A DNA stretch of 64,000 nt from an uncultured Sphingomonas sp. GTDB taxonomy: Bacteria > Pseudomonadota > Alphaproteobacteria > Sphingomonadales > Sphingomonadaceae. This document shows, one piece after another, positions 8,753 through 17,233 of the stretch (position 1 is the stretch's first letter; every line of letters begins with the position of its first letter). A program made the position numbers and the translations under genes. The stretch spans positions 1 to 64,000 of the forward strand of contig CAJYIX010000019.1 in the NCBI GenBank assembly GCA_913775315.1, given 5' to 3'. The notes under the pieces were generated by a model that did not search any database, had not been told where the DNA came from, and saw nothing but the letters and a program-made list of their open reading frames with translations.

Positions 8753-10629
8753 CAGCCGAGCGTCCCGGACCCGCGCGCGCCCTCGGCGATCATCGCCGAC
8801 GCCTCGATGAAGCGTGCCCCGGCCAGCTCCGTGGCGCGCGCGGCCTCGATCGGGCGCGACAGGTGGAAGCCTTGCAGATGGCTGCATCCGGCGATGCGCA
8901 GCGCCTGTACCTGTGCCTCGGTCTCCACGCCCTCCGCCACCACCTCTAGGCCGAGCGCGCGGCCGAGATGGATGATCGACTGGACGATCGCCGCGGACTC
9001 GCGCTCACGGCCCATGCCGTCGATGAAGCTCTTGTCGATCTTCAGGCAATCGAGCGCGAATTTGCGAATGTTGTAGAGGCTCGAATAGCCCGTACCGAAA
9101 TCGTCGAGCGCAATGCGGAATCCCATCTGGCGCAGGCGATAGAGAGTGTCGGCCGCCCGCTCCGCATTGTCGAAGATCGCGGTTTCGGTGATCTCGATCT
9201 GAAGCCTAGACGGCGCGATCCCCGCGCGATCGACGCGCTCGACCACATGGCCGACGAAATTGGGACGGCGGAACTGGCGCGGGCTGAAATTGACCGAGAC
9301 ATATTGCCCCGGCCAGCGCTCCAGCATCTTCAGCGCCTCGCCCAGCACCCAGTCGCCGAGGTCGTGGATGAGGTTCGATTCCTCGGCGATCGGGATGAAC
9401 ATTGCCGGGCTGATCGAGCCATATTCGGCGCTATCCCAGCGCATCAGCGCCTCGAACGCGACGACCTCCAGCGTGTCGTGCGACACGATCGGCTGATAGA
9501 CGAGGCGAAGCTCGCCCGCCTCGATCGCGTTCGCCAATCCGCCCTCGATCGCGCGGCGGAAGCGGATCGCGCCGTCCATGCTCTCATCGAACACCCGGAC
9601 GGACCCGCGCGCCGCCTTCTTGGCGTCGTTGAGCGCAAGGTCAGCGCGGCGCATCACGTCGGTCGGATCGACGCCGGTATCGGGCTCGACCACCACCAGC
9701 CCGGCCGACGCCCCGCCCTGAAGGCTGTGGCCGAAGATGCGGAAATTTGCGGAGCAGGCATGGATTATCCGCTCGACCTCCATCACCGCCGCCTCGGTGC
9801 CGGGCGTCGGGAACAGGATCCCGAACTCGTCGCCGCCCAGCCGGGCGATCATCCCGCCGTCCGGCACCTGCGCCGACAGGATGTCGCAGATCGCGCGGAG
9901 CATCTCGTCGCCGGCCAGATGGCCGAACGTGTCGTTGACCAGCTTGAACCGGTCGAGGTCCATCATCGCCATCGCGAACGGTTCGTCCGCGCGAACCCAG
10001 CCCGACAGCGAGCGGACGAAGGCGAGCCGGTTGGGCGCGTCGGTCAGCGGATCGTGGTTGGCGAGGTGCAGCGCCTTCATCTCGTTGGCGGCAAGCTCGT
10101 GCGCCTGCTCCTCCAACGCCTCGATCTTGTCGGCCAACTCGGCGCGCGTCGAGGCAAGCTGCCGATCGACCGACCAGCGCTGCGCCAGCGCGGTCGCGGT
10201 CTGGACGATCTCCTCAATCTCGAAAGGCTTGGCGATGTAGAACAGCTTGTCGACCGGCCCCGCCACGCCCCCGATCTCGATCGGAGTGTAGTCGGAGAAG
10301 CCGGTGACGATGACGAGGTTGATGTCGGGGTCGATCGCGCGGATGCGACGCGCGGTCTCTCGCCCGTCGATGCCCGGCGGCATCCGCACGTCGATGAAGG
10401 CGACGGCGAAGCGATCCTCACCCGTGGCATCGGCGACAAGGTCGACCGCTTCCTGCCCCTGATGCGCGTGGACAAGCTCGAAACGCGCCGCGGCCACGTC
10501 GTCGTTCGACGCGCCGAACAGCTCGGCGGCCATCGCGCGCAAGCCCGATTCATCCGATGGCGCGGGCGACAGGCAGTGGCGATAGCTTTCGTGCATCGCC
10601 GGCTCGTCGTCGACAATCAGAATGCGCAC
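8752..10629 (-). CDS. Response regulator with REC, GGDEF and EAL domains
   Basis: This cytoplasmic 625-residue protein turns over cyclic-di-GMP. REC spans about 1-150 with phospho-acceptor Asp80 in AFIDVRMPPG and a KPF motif near 134. A coiled coil (about 155-185) leads to a GGDEF domain whose signature GGDEF is intact at 265-269. The RxxD inhibitory site five residues upstream reads QVPD and so is lost. An EAL domain follows, with EALMRW at 393-398, DDFGTGYSSL and AEGVET, so phosphodiesterase activity is likely. Translation starts at GTG 10629 behind a GGGGAG Shine-Dalgarno that is folded into a hairpin (see 10640-10665). The partner is the histidine kinase just downstream. Whether synthesis or breakdown dominates cannot be read from the sequence. 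Confidence 0.93.
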   Translation of the reverse strand: MRILIVDDEPAMHESYRHCLSPAPSDESGLRAMAAELFGASNDDVAAARFELVHAHQGQEAVDLVADATGEDRFAVAFIDVRMPPGIDGRETARRIRAIDPDINLVIVTGFSDYTPIEIGGVAGPVDKLFYIAKPFEIEEIVQTATALAQRWSVDRQLASTRAELADKIEALEEQAHELAANEMKALHLANHDPLTDAPNRLAFVRSLSGWVRADEPFAMAMMDLDRFKLVNDTFGHLAGDEMLRAICDILSAQVPDGGMIARLGGDEFGILFPTPGTEAAVMEVERIIHACSANFRIFGHSLQGGASAGLVVVEPDTGVDPTDVMRRADLALNDAKKAARGSVRVFDESMDGAIRFRRAIEGGLANAIEAGELRLVYQPIVSHDTLEVVAFEALMRWDSAEYGSISPAMFIPIAEESNLIHDLGDWVLGEALKMLERWPGQYVSVNFSPRQFRRPNFVGHVVERVDRAGIAPSRLQIEITETAIFDNAERAADTLYRLRQMGFRIALDDFGTGYSSLYNIRKFALDCLKIDKSFIDGMGRERESAAIVQSIIHLGRALGLEVVAEGVETEAQVQALRIAGCSHLQGFHLSRPIEAARATELAGARFIEASAMIAEGARGSGTLG

Positions 10630-10639
10630 CTGGCCGCTC

Positions 10640-10665
10640 CCCCCTCGCTCGAACTTACGAGGGGG
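10640..10665 (-). promoter_or_regulatory. Stem-loop covering the Shine-Dalgarno of the REC-GGDEF-EAL gene
   Basis: On the minus strand CCCCCTCG and CGAGGGGG form a perfect 8-bp stem with a 10-nt loop. The 3' arm contains the G-run that is also the Shine-Dalgarno for the GTG start at 10629. In the folded mRNA the ribosome site would be paired. There is no following U-run, so it is not a typical intrinsic terminator. It could also be the end hairpin of the S9 peptidase transcript read on from upstream. Confidence 0.5.
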
Positions 10666-10689
10666 TAAGCGGACAGGGTTAACGCCGTC

Positions 10690-12654
10690 CTACTGCGCGG
10701 GCGTCTGGCCGAACAATTTGCGCAGGAACACGGTCTCGACCTCCCGCCGCAAATCGTTGTTGCCCTTCTTCTGGAAGCCGTGCCCTTCGTCGCTGAACAG
10801 GACGTACCAGGTCTCGACACCCTGGCCGCGCAACTTGGCGACGACCTGATCGCTTTCGAACTGTGGCACGCGGGGGTCCTGCGCGCCCTGCATCACCAGC
10901 ATCGGCTTGGTGATCTTGGGCAGGTTGGCCATTGGCGCGATCCGGGCGAAGACCTTGGCCATTTCGGGATCGCGCTCGTCGCCATATTCGGCGCGGCGAT
11001 TGTCGCGGCGATACGCTTCGGTCCGCTCCATGAAGGTGCGGAAGTCGCTGATGCCATATCGCTCGACGCCGCCGACCAGCCGGTCGCTATAATGCGTCAT
11101 CACGGCCAGGCTCATATAGCCGCCATAGGACTGGCCGTAGACAGCGACCTTGCCGGCATCGAGGTTCGGCTGCGCCTTGATCCAGTCGAGCAGCGCGCCG
11201 ATGTCCTTGACCGAATCCTCGCGCTTCTCGGCATTGTCGAGATTGAGGTAGCGCTTCCCATAGCCATCCGATCCGCGGACGTTCGGTAGGATCACCGTCG
11301 CGCCGAGCACGTCGGCGAAATACTGCGCGCCGTAGTTCCAGCTCGGCCGCGTCTGCGCCTCCGGCCCGCCATGGATGTCGATGATGACCGGCGTGCGCGT
11401 GCCCGGCGGGACATTGGTCGGGCGATAGACGAAGGCGGGCACCGACAAGCCATCAAAGGACTTGAACCGGATCAGGCTCGGCTCGGCCAGCTTCGCGGGA
11501 TCGAGATCGCCAAGTTCGCTGTTGGTCCAGCGCGTCAGCGCACCGCCCGCCACTGCGTCATACGTCCAGACGTCGCCAGCCGAGGTCGCGGTCGACAGGC
11601 CGATCGCCAGCCGGCGGTTATCGGGCGCGAACTTCAGGCCGGAGAGCACACCCTTGGGCAGCGTCGGCTGCGGCAGCGCGCGGCGCGTCACCCGGTCCTG
11701 CACGACGACGCGGCTCACCCCATCCTCATTCACCGAATAGGCGAGAATGCGCCCATCACCCGACAGGTCGTACGCCTCGACATCCCATTTGAGGCCGGGC
11801 GTCAGCACCCGCTCGGCCCCCGTCGCGAGGTCTATCTCGACCAGCCGGCGTACGTCGCTGTCGCGATCGGAAATGGCGATCAGGCTCTTGCCGCCGGGCA
11901 GGAAATGCGGGTCCTCGTACCGCGCCATCTCCGCATTCGGTGCGATCCGCGTGGCCTGCCCCGTTGCCATGTCGAGCACGAAGATCTGGCTTTCGCGGTT
12001 CGAGATCGAGCGCAGGAATACGAGCTTCGATTTGTCCTCGCTCAGGTCCGCCGGCGCCACCGCGCCATCGGCCTTGAACACCTCGCGCCGCGAACCCGGC
12101 CTGGCCGGATCGGCGGACAGGATCGTATAGTTCGCCGCCCCCTTGGTCGCGCGCGCCCAGACCGCAAGGCTGCCGTCCTTGGCGATCACCAGCGACCCGT
12201 TGCGCGTGCTCGGCTCGGTCAACAGCACCTCCGGCCCAGTCAGGCCCTTGACGGCCAGCTGGAACCACTCGTCGCCATCGGTGTCCCGGGTCAGGATGAA
12301 GCGGTTGCCCTGCCCCGGCAGCGCGTCGGCGCCGGCGACGGGGCTGTCGTAGAAGCTGATCTGCCGCCGGTAGGCCCCCGGCGCCGCGACATGGTGCAAC
12401 TGCGCGGTCGCGCCGAAGCGCGTGGTGACGAGCATCGATCCGTCAGGCAGCCAGTCCTGCAACTCGGCCGAGCGACTGTTCTGATAGCGCTGGACCGCGG
12501 CGCGCACGTCGCCCGGGATTTCGGGCACGTTCTGAAGCGTCGCCGTCCCCTCCTGCCGGGTCTGCACCGCGGCTGGCGCCTGGGGCGCCTGTTGCGCGGC
12601 AAGCGGCGCGGCGAGCATCGTGGCGGCAAGGAACAACGGCTTCAGACGCGGCAT
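10690..12654 (-). CDS. Secreted S9 family prolyl oligopeptidase-type peptidase
   Basis: This is a 654-residue serine peptidase of family S9 with an N-terminal signal peptide (MPRLKPLFLAATMLAAPLAA, then QQAPQAP), so it is periplasmic or secreted. A beta-propeller of about 370 residues is followed by the catalytic alpha/beta hydrolase domain. The nucleophile is Ser509 in GQSYGGY, the acid Asp593 in QGAQDPRVP, and the base His625 in DEGHGF. The HGGP oxyanion motif sits near 430. ATG at 12654 is preferred because AGAGGG lies six bases upstream; a TTG at 12660 is in frame but lacks such spacing. It is monocistronic and precedes the c-di-GMP genes by about 60 bp. The substrate is probably a peptide or dipeptide. 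Confidence 0.93.
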   Translation of the reverse strand: MPRLKPLFLAATMLAAPLAAQQAPQAPAAVQTRQEGTATLQNVPEIPGDVRAAVQRYQNSRSAELQDWLPDGSMLVTTRFGATAQLHHVAAPGAYRRQISFYDSPVAGADALPGQGNRFILTRDTDGDEWFQLAVKGLTGPEVLLTEPSTRNGSLVIAKDGSLAVWARATKGAANYTILSADPARPGSRREVFKADGAVAPADLSEDKSKLVFLRSISNRESQIFVLDMATGQATRIAPNAEMARYEDPHFLPGGKSLIAISDRDSDVRRLVEIDLATGAERVLTPGLKWDVEAYDLSGDGRILAYSVNEDGVSRVVVQDRVTRRALPQPTLPKGVLSGLKFAPDNRRLAIGLSTATSAGDVWTYDAVAGGALTRWTNSELGDLDPAKLAEPSLIRFKSFDGLSVPAFVYRPTNVPPGTRTPVIIDIHGGPEAQTRPSWNYGAQYFADVLGATVILPNVRGSDGYGKRYLNLDNAEKREDSVKDIGALLDWIKAQPNLDAGKVAVYGQSYGGYMSLAVMTHYSDRLVGGVERYGISDFRTFMERTEAYRRDNRRAEYGDERDPEMAKVFARIAPMANLPKITKPMLVMQGAQDPRVPQFESDQVVAKLRGQGVETWYVLFSDEGHGFQKKGNNDLRREVETVFLRKLFGQTPAQ

Positions 12655-12734
12655 CGGCAACCCTCTCGTGCGTTCATGTTGCCGGGGTTCTAGGGGGATG
12701 CGGGGCGATGCGGCAAGCGCCTGGAGTCAGGACC

Positions 12735-13475
12735 CTAGCCGCGCTCGATATTCCCGCCCTCGCGCTCGACCGAGGCGACGATGAGGTCGAGGACCTTGGC
12801 GATCAGCGTCTCCATCTCCGCATGCGCCGCCGCGCCGTCGCGCGCCAGGATCGCGTCGGCCACCGCCGCATGATCGGCGATGCTCGCGCTGCGCCCCGCC
12901 AGACGGTTGGTGAACCGGATCGAGGTCCTGAGCGCCGTCGTCACCACGTCGCGAAACTGCGAGAAGAAGGGGTTGTTCGTCGCCCGCAGCACCGCGACGT
13001 GAAAAGCGATGTCCGCCTCCAGCGCGTCGTCATCGCCGATTTCGGCGGAGCGCATCCGTTCGAGCCCGGCGGTGATCGCCGCCTGCTGATCCTCGGTCGC
13101 ATATTGCGCCGCCAGCGCGGCGGCGGCCGGCTCGACCGCGATGCGCAGTTCGCTGAACCGGCGCAGCAGCGTCAGGCTCGATCGCCGCTCGAGCAGCCAG
13201 CGCAGCACGTCGGTGTCGAACAGGTTCCACGCCTCTTCGGGGCGAAGGAACGTCCCCTGCTTGGGCCGCGCGCCGAGCAGGCCCTTGGCCGCCAGCATCT
13301 TGACCGCCTCTCGCGTCACCGACCGGCTGACGCCGTGCTGCTTCACAATATCGGCCTCGATCGGAAACGGCTTGTCGCGATATTCGCCGGTGACGATCGC
13401 GCGGCCGAGCACCTCGAGCAGCCCGAAGGTCAGGTTTCGTCCCAGTTCGCCCCGGATCAGCGGATCGTCCGCCAT
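12735..13475 (-). CDS. FadR-type GntR (FCD) transcriptional regulator of the sugar locus
   Basis: This 246-residue regulator has an N-terminal winged helix (KQHGVSRSVTREAVKMLAAKGLL, about 42-65) and an all-helical FCD ligand-binding domain. The FCD domain carries metal-type residues (EADIAFH, DHAAVADAI). ATG at 13475 is favoured by GGGG six bases upstream; ATG at 13487 is the alternative. It is divergent from dgoK-dgoA-GH43 and about 100 bp away, which is the usual arrangement for DgoR-like repressors of galactonate or KDGal catabolism. A role as repressor of the surrounding polysaccharide locus, relieved by a sugar-acid intermediate, is inferred from position and family only. Confidence 0.88.
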   Translation of the reverse strand: MADDPLIRGELGRNLTFGLLEVLGRAIVTGEYRDKPFPIEADIVKQHGVSRSVTREAVKMLAAKGLLGARPKQGTFLRPEEAWNLFDTDVLRWLLERRSSLTLLRRFSELRIAVEPAAAALAAQYATEDQQAAITAGLERMRSAEIGDDDALEADIAFHVAVLRATNNPFFSQFRDVVTTALRTSIRFTNRLAGRSASIADHAAVADAILARDGAAAHAEMETLIAKVLDLIVASVEREGGNIERG

Positions 13476-13546
13476 CAGCCACCCCATCAGCCTTACGTTT
13501 CGGTCGAAAGAGTGTTGCAGATCGGCCCCGGATCGACAAGAACGAT

Positions 13547-13558
13547 TGATATTATAAA
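13547..13558. promoter_or_regulatory. AT-rich candidate operator upstream of dgoK
   Basis: TGATATTATAAA lies 22 bp upstream of the dgoK ATG in an otherwise GC-rich gap between the regulator and dgoK. It resembles AT-rich elements at 18481-18492 and 24542-24557 ahead of the other units of the locus. It could be an operator of the FCD regulator or the -10 region; no matching -35 was found. Confidence 0.35.
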
Positions 13559-13579
13559 AAAGCGAGGCATTGCCCGTAT

Positions 13580-14443
13580 ATGAGCAGTTTCATCGCCGTC
13601 GACTGGGGGACGACCAATCGCCGCGCGTGGCGGATCGAGGATGGACGGCCCGCCGACGTGATGCGCGATGCGACCGGCATCCTGTCGGTCCCGCCCGGCG
13701 GCTATGCCGATGCCGTCGCGGCGATCCGCGTCCATCTGGGCGACGGACCGATGCTGATGGCGGGGATGGTGGGGTCGAACCACGGCTGGGCCGATGCCGG
13801 CTACGTCCCCTGCCCCGCGTCGCTCGCCGCGCTGGCCGCACGGCTGCTGCCGGTGGCGGAGGACTCGTGGATCGTCCCGGGCGTTTCGATCGTCGAGGGG
13901 CAGCGCGGCGACGTGATGCGCGGCGAGGAGGTACAGTTCCTCGGCGCCGTCGCGGGCGGTCTTGCCGCGGCCGACGCGCTGATGTGCCAGCCCGGCACCC
14001 ATTGCAAATGGGCGCGGGTCGAGGGCGGCGTGCTCACGCGCTTTGCGACCGCGATGACGGGCGAGCTGTTCGCGCTGCTCCGCGATCAATCGCTGATCGG
14101 CGGGGCGATGCAGGGGCCGGTCGCCGACGGCGCCTCGTTTCGCGACGGGGTCGCGCGCAGCGGCGATGGCGACCTGACGACCGCGTTGTTCGGTGTTCGC
14201 GCGTCAAGCGTGCTCGCCCTGCGCGCCGACGCCGATGCCGCCGCCTATGTCAGCGGCCTGCTGATCGGCGCCGACTGTCGCGTCAGGGTGCGGGCGGGCG
14301 AGACCGTCCACCTCCTTGCCGACCCGGCGCTCGGCGCGCTCTATATCGCCGCGATCGAGGCGCTGGGCGCCACCGCAATCCTTGTCGACAGCCACGCCGC
14401 GTTCCTTGCCGGCATCATCCGCATCCGGGAGCTTCAAGCATGA
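13580..14443 (+). CDS. dgoK: 2-dehydro-3-deoxygalactonokinase
   Basis: DgoK phosphorylates 2-keto-3-deoxy-D-galactonate to KDPGal in the De Ley-Doudoroff pathway of galactose and galactonate use. The 287-residue protein begins with the ASKHA-fold phosphate loop AVDWGTTNRRAW. It shows the family motifs MLMAGMVGSNHGW and LMCQPGTHCKWARV. The start at 13580 has only a distant GAGG, so translation may be modest. The stop overlaps the aldolase start by 4 bp. The gene heads the + strand operon dgoK-dgoA-GH43 and is divergent from the FCD regulator. The identification is firm from motifs plus the adjacent aldolase. Confidence 0.94.
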   Translation: MSSFIAVDWGTTNRRAWRIEDGRPADVMRDATGILSVPPGGYADAVAAIRVHLGDGPMLMAGMVGSNHGWADAGYVPCPASLAALAARLLPVAEDSWIVPGVSIVEGQRGDVMRGEEVQFLGAVAGGLAAADALMCQPGTHCKWARVEGGVLTRFATAMTGELFALLRDQSLIGGAMQGPVADGASFRDGVARSGDGDLTTALFGVRASSVLALRADADAAAYVSGLLIGADCRVRVRAGETVHLLADPALGALYIAAIEALGATAILVDSHAAFLAGIIRIRELQA

Positions 14444-15063
14444 CCGACTTCGACACGTCCTTCGCCGCCCTGCCGCTCGTCGCGATCCTGCGCGGGATCG
14501 AGCCTCACGAGGTCGTTGGCATCGGCGACGCACTGGTCGAGGCGGGCTTCATCCTTATCGAAGTGCCGCTCAATTCGCCCGACCCTTTCACCAGCATCGA
14601 GGCGCTGGCGCGCGCCCAAGGCGACCGCGCGATGATCGGCGCGGGCACCGTGCTGACGACCGAGGACGTGGCGCGCGTCGCCGATGCGGGCGGGCGGATG
14701 GTGATCTCGCCCGACACCAACATCGACGTGATCGCCGAGACCGCCCGGCGCGGCTTGGCCTCGCTCCCCGGCTATTTCACCCCGTCGGAGGCGTTTGCCG
14801 CGATCCGGGCCGGCGCGACCGCGCTCAAGCTCTTCCCGGCCGAAGCCGCCAGCCCGCAGGTGCTGAAGGCACAGCGCGCGGTGCTGCCGAGGGAGGTGCC
14901 GGTGCTCGCGGTCGGCGGCATCGCACCCGATACGATGGCCCCATGGCGGGCGGCGGGGGCCGACGGCTTCGGGCTCGGCTCCGCGCTCTACAGGCGCGGC
15001 GCGACCGCCCGACAGGTCGGGGACGCCGCCCGCGCGTTCGTGACCGCATGGCGCGAGGGATGA
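14440..15063 (+). CDS. dgoA: 2-dehydro-3-deoxy-6-phosphogalactonate aldolase
   Basis: This class I aldolase cleaves KDPGal to pyruvate and glyceraldehyde-3-phosphate. It has 207 residues and the KDPG/KDPGal aldolase TIM-barrel. The active site is complete: Arg18 in ILRGI, Glu41 in IEVPLNSP, and Schiff-base Lys130 in ATALKLFPAE. The spacing matches E. coli DgoA with a four-residue offset. It overlaps both neighbours by 4 bp (dgoK upstream, GH43 downstream), so the three are one translational unit. The pairing with dgoK points to the galacto rather than the gluco series. Confidence 0.95.
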   Translation: MTDFDTSFAALPLVAILRGIEPHEVVGIGDALVEAGFILIEVPLNSPDPFTSIEALARAQGDRAMIGAGTVLTTEDVARVADAGGRMVISPDTNIDVIAETARRGLASLPGYFTPSEAFAAIRAGATALKLFPAEAASPQVLKAQRAVLPREVPVLAVGGIAPDTMAPWRAAGADGFGLGSALYRRGATARQVGDAARAFVTAWREG

Positions 15064-16037
15064 GGCGCGCCGCGCTCGCGCTGGCGGGGACGCTGCTGGT
15101 CGCCGCCTCGGACGCGCGGACGCTCGTCAATCCGATCCTGCCCTCCGGCGCCGATCCGTGGATCGTCGAGCACGGCGGCATCTTCTACTTCATGGCGACG
15201 CGCGGCGATCGATTGGCGATCCGCGCCACCCGCGATCTGGCCCGGCTGGCCGACGCGCCCGAGCAGGTCGTCTGGCGCGCACCCGCCAGCGGTCCCAACA
15301 GCACGTCGATCTGGGCACCCGAGCTGCACCGCATCGAGGGCCGCTGGTTCCTCTACTACACCGCAAGCGACAAGGCGGCCGACGACGACGCGCATCGCGG
15401 CGTTTGGGTACTGGAGAACCGGTCGCCCGATCCGCTCAGGGGCGAGTGGATCGACCGCGGCCGGGTGAACACCGCGCGGCCCGGCATCGACGGCACGACC
15501 TTCACCGTCCGTGGCCGGCGCTATTTCGCCTATTCGCCCTATGTCGGCCCCGACAGCGTGATCGCGATCGCGCGGATGGCCAACCCTTGGACGCTGGCGG
15601 GCGGAGAAGCGATCATCGCCCGCCCCGACCAGCCATGGGAGCGGCAGGGCGGGCGACAGATCCTCGAGGGGCCGGCGTTCCTCAAGGGCCCCGACGGCGG
15701 CCTGCACATCGCGTATTCGGGCAGCGCCTGCTGGTCCGACGACTATGCCCTGGGCTTACTGAGCGCCGCGCCGGGCGCCGACCCGATGCGCCCGGAAAGC
15801 TGGCGTAAGGCCCCCCGCCCGGTCCTCGCCAAGTCGCCCGCGACGGGCATCTGGGCACCCGGCCACAACGGCTTCTTCACCGCGCGCGCGCGGACGTGGA
15901 TCGTCTATCACGCGAACAACCGGCCCGGCCTCGGTTGCGGACAGGAACGCGCACCCCACGTCCAGCAAGTGACGTGGAGCCGAGAAGGCAAGCCCGTCCT
16001 CGACCGCCCCGCGACCGGCGAAGCACCCGCCCCTTAG
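15060..16037 (+). CDS. Exported glycoside hydrolase family 43, probable arabinofuranosidase
   Basis: This 325-residue five-bladed beta-propeller hydrolase has an N-terminal signal peptide (MRRAALALAGTLLVAASDA). The GH43 triad is visible as base Asp32 in GADPWIV, modulator Asp144 in GIDGTTF, and acid Glu203 in ILEGPAF. WAPELHRIEGRWFLYYTA is the typical second-blade motif. The overall pattern (NPILPSGADPW, IWAPGHNGFF) is like exo-acting alpha-L-arabinofuranosidases, but the subfamily is not certain; beta-xylosidase activity is possible. It is the third gene of the dgoK operon, so expression should follow sugar-acid induction. The converging GH5-like gene ends 16 bp away. Confidence 0.88.
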   Translation: MRRAALALAGTLLVAASDARTLVNPILPSGADPWIVEHGGIFYFMATRGDRLAIRATRDLARLADAPEQVVWRAPASGPNSTSIWAPELHRIEGRWFLYYTASDKAADDDAHRGVWVLENRSPDPLRGEWIDRGRVNTARPGIDGTTFTVRGRRYFAYSPYVGPDSVIAIARMANPWTLAGGEAIIARPDQPWERQGGRQILEGPAFLKGPDGGLHIAYSGSACWSDDYALGLLSAAPGADPMRPESWRKAPRPVLAKSPATGIWAPGHNGFFTARARTWIVYHANNRPGLGCGQERAPHVQQVTWSREGKPVLDRPATGEAPAP

Positions 16038-16053
16038 AGAGCGTGCGCCGCGA

Positions 16054-17217
16054 TCACCGCCGCCGGCGGACCGGCTGCACCATCGCCGTGGGCGTGGCCG
16101 GCACGACGCCCTTCGGCGCCGCCGCCAGCCGCTTGATGAGGTCGACCTCGGCCTGCCGGTACGGCGTGCCGTCGGCGCGGAACACCTCGTGGAACCAGAT
16201 CGTCGGCTCCGCCATCACATAGGGCTTCTGCCAGCTGTCCCAGGGCAGCCGCGTCTGCGTCCGCCCGTCGACGAAGCCCCAGTTCATCATCGCCACATTG
16301 TACCGCTTTGCGATCGGCAGCGACCCGTCGAAGGTCGATCCGTTCCCGCGCGCCATATATTCGGTGCACAGGATCGGGCGGTTGTAGGGGATCAGCTGGT
16401 TGATCCGCCGCTCGAACGTCTCCGGCCAGTTATAGTCGTGGAAGGTGATGACGTCGGATTGGGAGAGCTGGAGCTTTTCCATCGGCGATCCCTTGCCGCC
16501 GGGCGTCCAGTCCTCACCAATCCACACGCCGGAGGTGACAGGCTGGCTGGGATCGGCATCGCGCGCCCACTGGAACACCTGTGCCAGCAGCGCGCGGACC
16601 AGCGGCTCCTTGCCCTCCTGCCCCTTATACTGGTCGGCGCCATTGTCGGGCTCGTTCCACAGATCCCAGCCGAGCACGCGGTCGTCTTTGGCAAAGGCGC
16701 CGATCACGCCCTGCACATAGGCCTTGTACGCCGGATAGCGGCGCTTGTCGCGCAGCCCAGCCATGCCCGGCCCCTGCACCCAGCCCGAATTGTGGACGCC
16801 GGGGATCGGCGGATGCTGCGGCCCGAGCTTCGGATTGGGGTCCCAGCAACTGTCGAACAGCACGAACAGCGGCTTGATCTTATGCTTTGCCGCGATGGTC
16901 AGAAATTGGTCGATGCGCCGCTTAAACCCCTCGGCATCCTGTTCCCAAAGCTGGTCGTGCAGGAACACGCGCATCGTGTTCATGCCGATCGCCTGCGCCA
17001 TCCCGAGCTCGCGGTCGATCTCGGCCGGGTTCCAGGTTTCCGCCTGCCACATCTCGAGCTGGTTGATCGCGCTGGCGGGAGTGTAGTTCGATCCCACCAG
17101 CCAGGGCTGGCGATCGTACCACGCCTTGGCCTGCGCCTCGCTCCAGCGGTCGCGCGCCTCGGCGGGCGCGGCGTACAGGACGATCGAGCTAAGCAGCGCT
17201 GCGGTGATGTGCTTCAT
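16054..17217 (-). CDS. Exported GH5-like (clan A) glycoside hydrolase
   Basis: This 387-residue protein has a short signal peptide ending AEARD and a TIM-barrel glycosidase domain. The clan A catalytic pair is visible: acid/base Glu189 in LWNEPDNG and nucleophile Glu286 in ILCTEYMARG, with FHDYNW (about 259-264) between them. The NEP motif and spacing suit GH5 or a related clan A family, and similar proteins are often annotated as cellulase-family or beta-xylanase. The specificity is open. Within this locus, cleavage of a beta-linked galactan, mannan or xylan side chain is plausible. It is the second gene of the minus-strand galM-GH5 operon, 16 bp after galM. Confidence 0.82.
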   Translation of the reverse strand: MKHITAALLSSIVLYAAPAEARDRWSEAQAKAWYDRQPWLVGSNYTPASAINQLEMWQAETWNPAEIDRELGMAQAIGMNTMRVFLHDQLWEQDAEGFKRRIDQFLTIAAKHKIKPLFVLFDSCWDPNPKLGPQHPPIPGVHNSGWVQGPGMAGLRDKRRYPAYKAYVQGVIGAFAKDDRVLGWDLWNEPDNGADQYKGQEGKEPLVRALLAQVFQWARDADPSQPVTSGVWIGEDWTPGGKGSPMEKLQLSQSDVITFHDYNWPETFERRINQLIPYNRPILCTEYMARGNGSTFDGSLPIAKRYNVAMMNWGFVDGRTQTRLPWDSWQKPYVMAEPTIWFHEVFRADGTPYRQAEVDLIKRLAAAPKGVVPATPTAMVQPVRRRR

Positions 17218-17233
17218 GTCGGTTTCCTCGCGC

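Noticed and set aside
13541..13560. A sigma-70 promoter with -10 at TATTAT ahead of dgoK
   Set aside because: No -35 element at 16-18 bp spacing; listed only as an AT-rich candidate operator.
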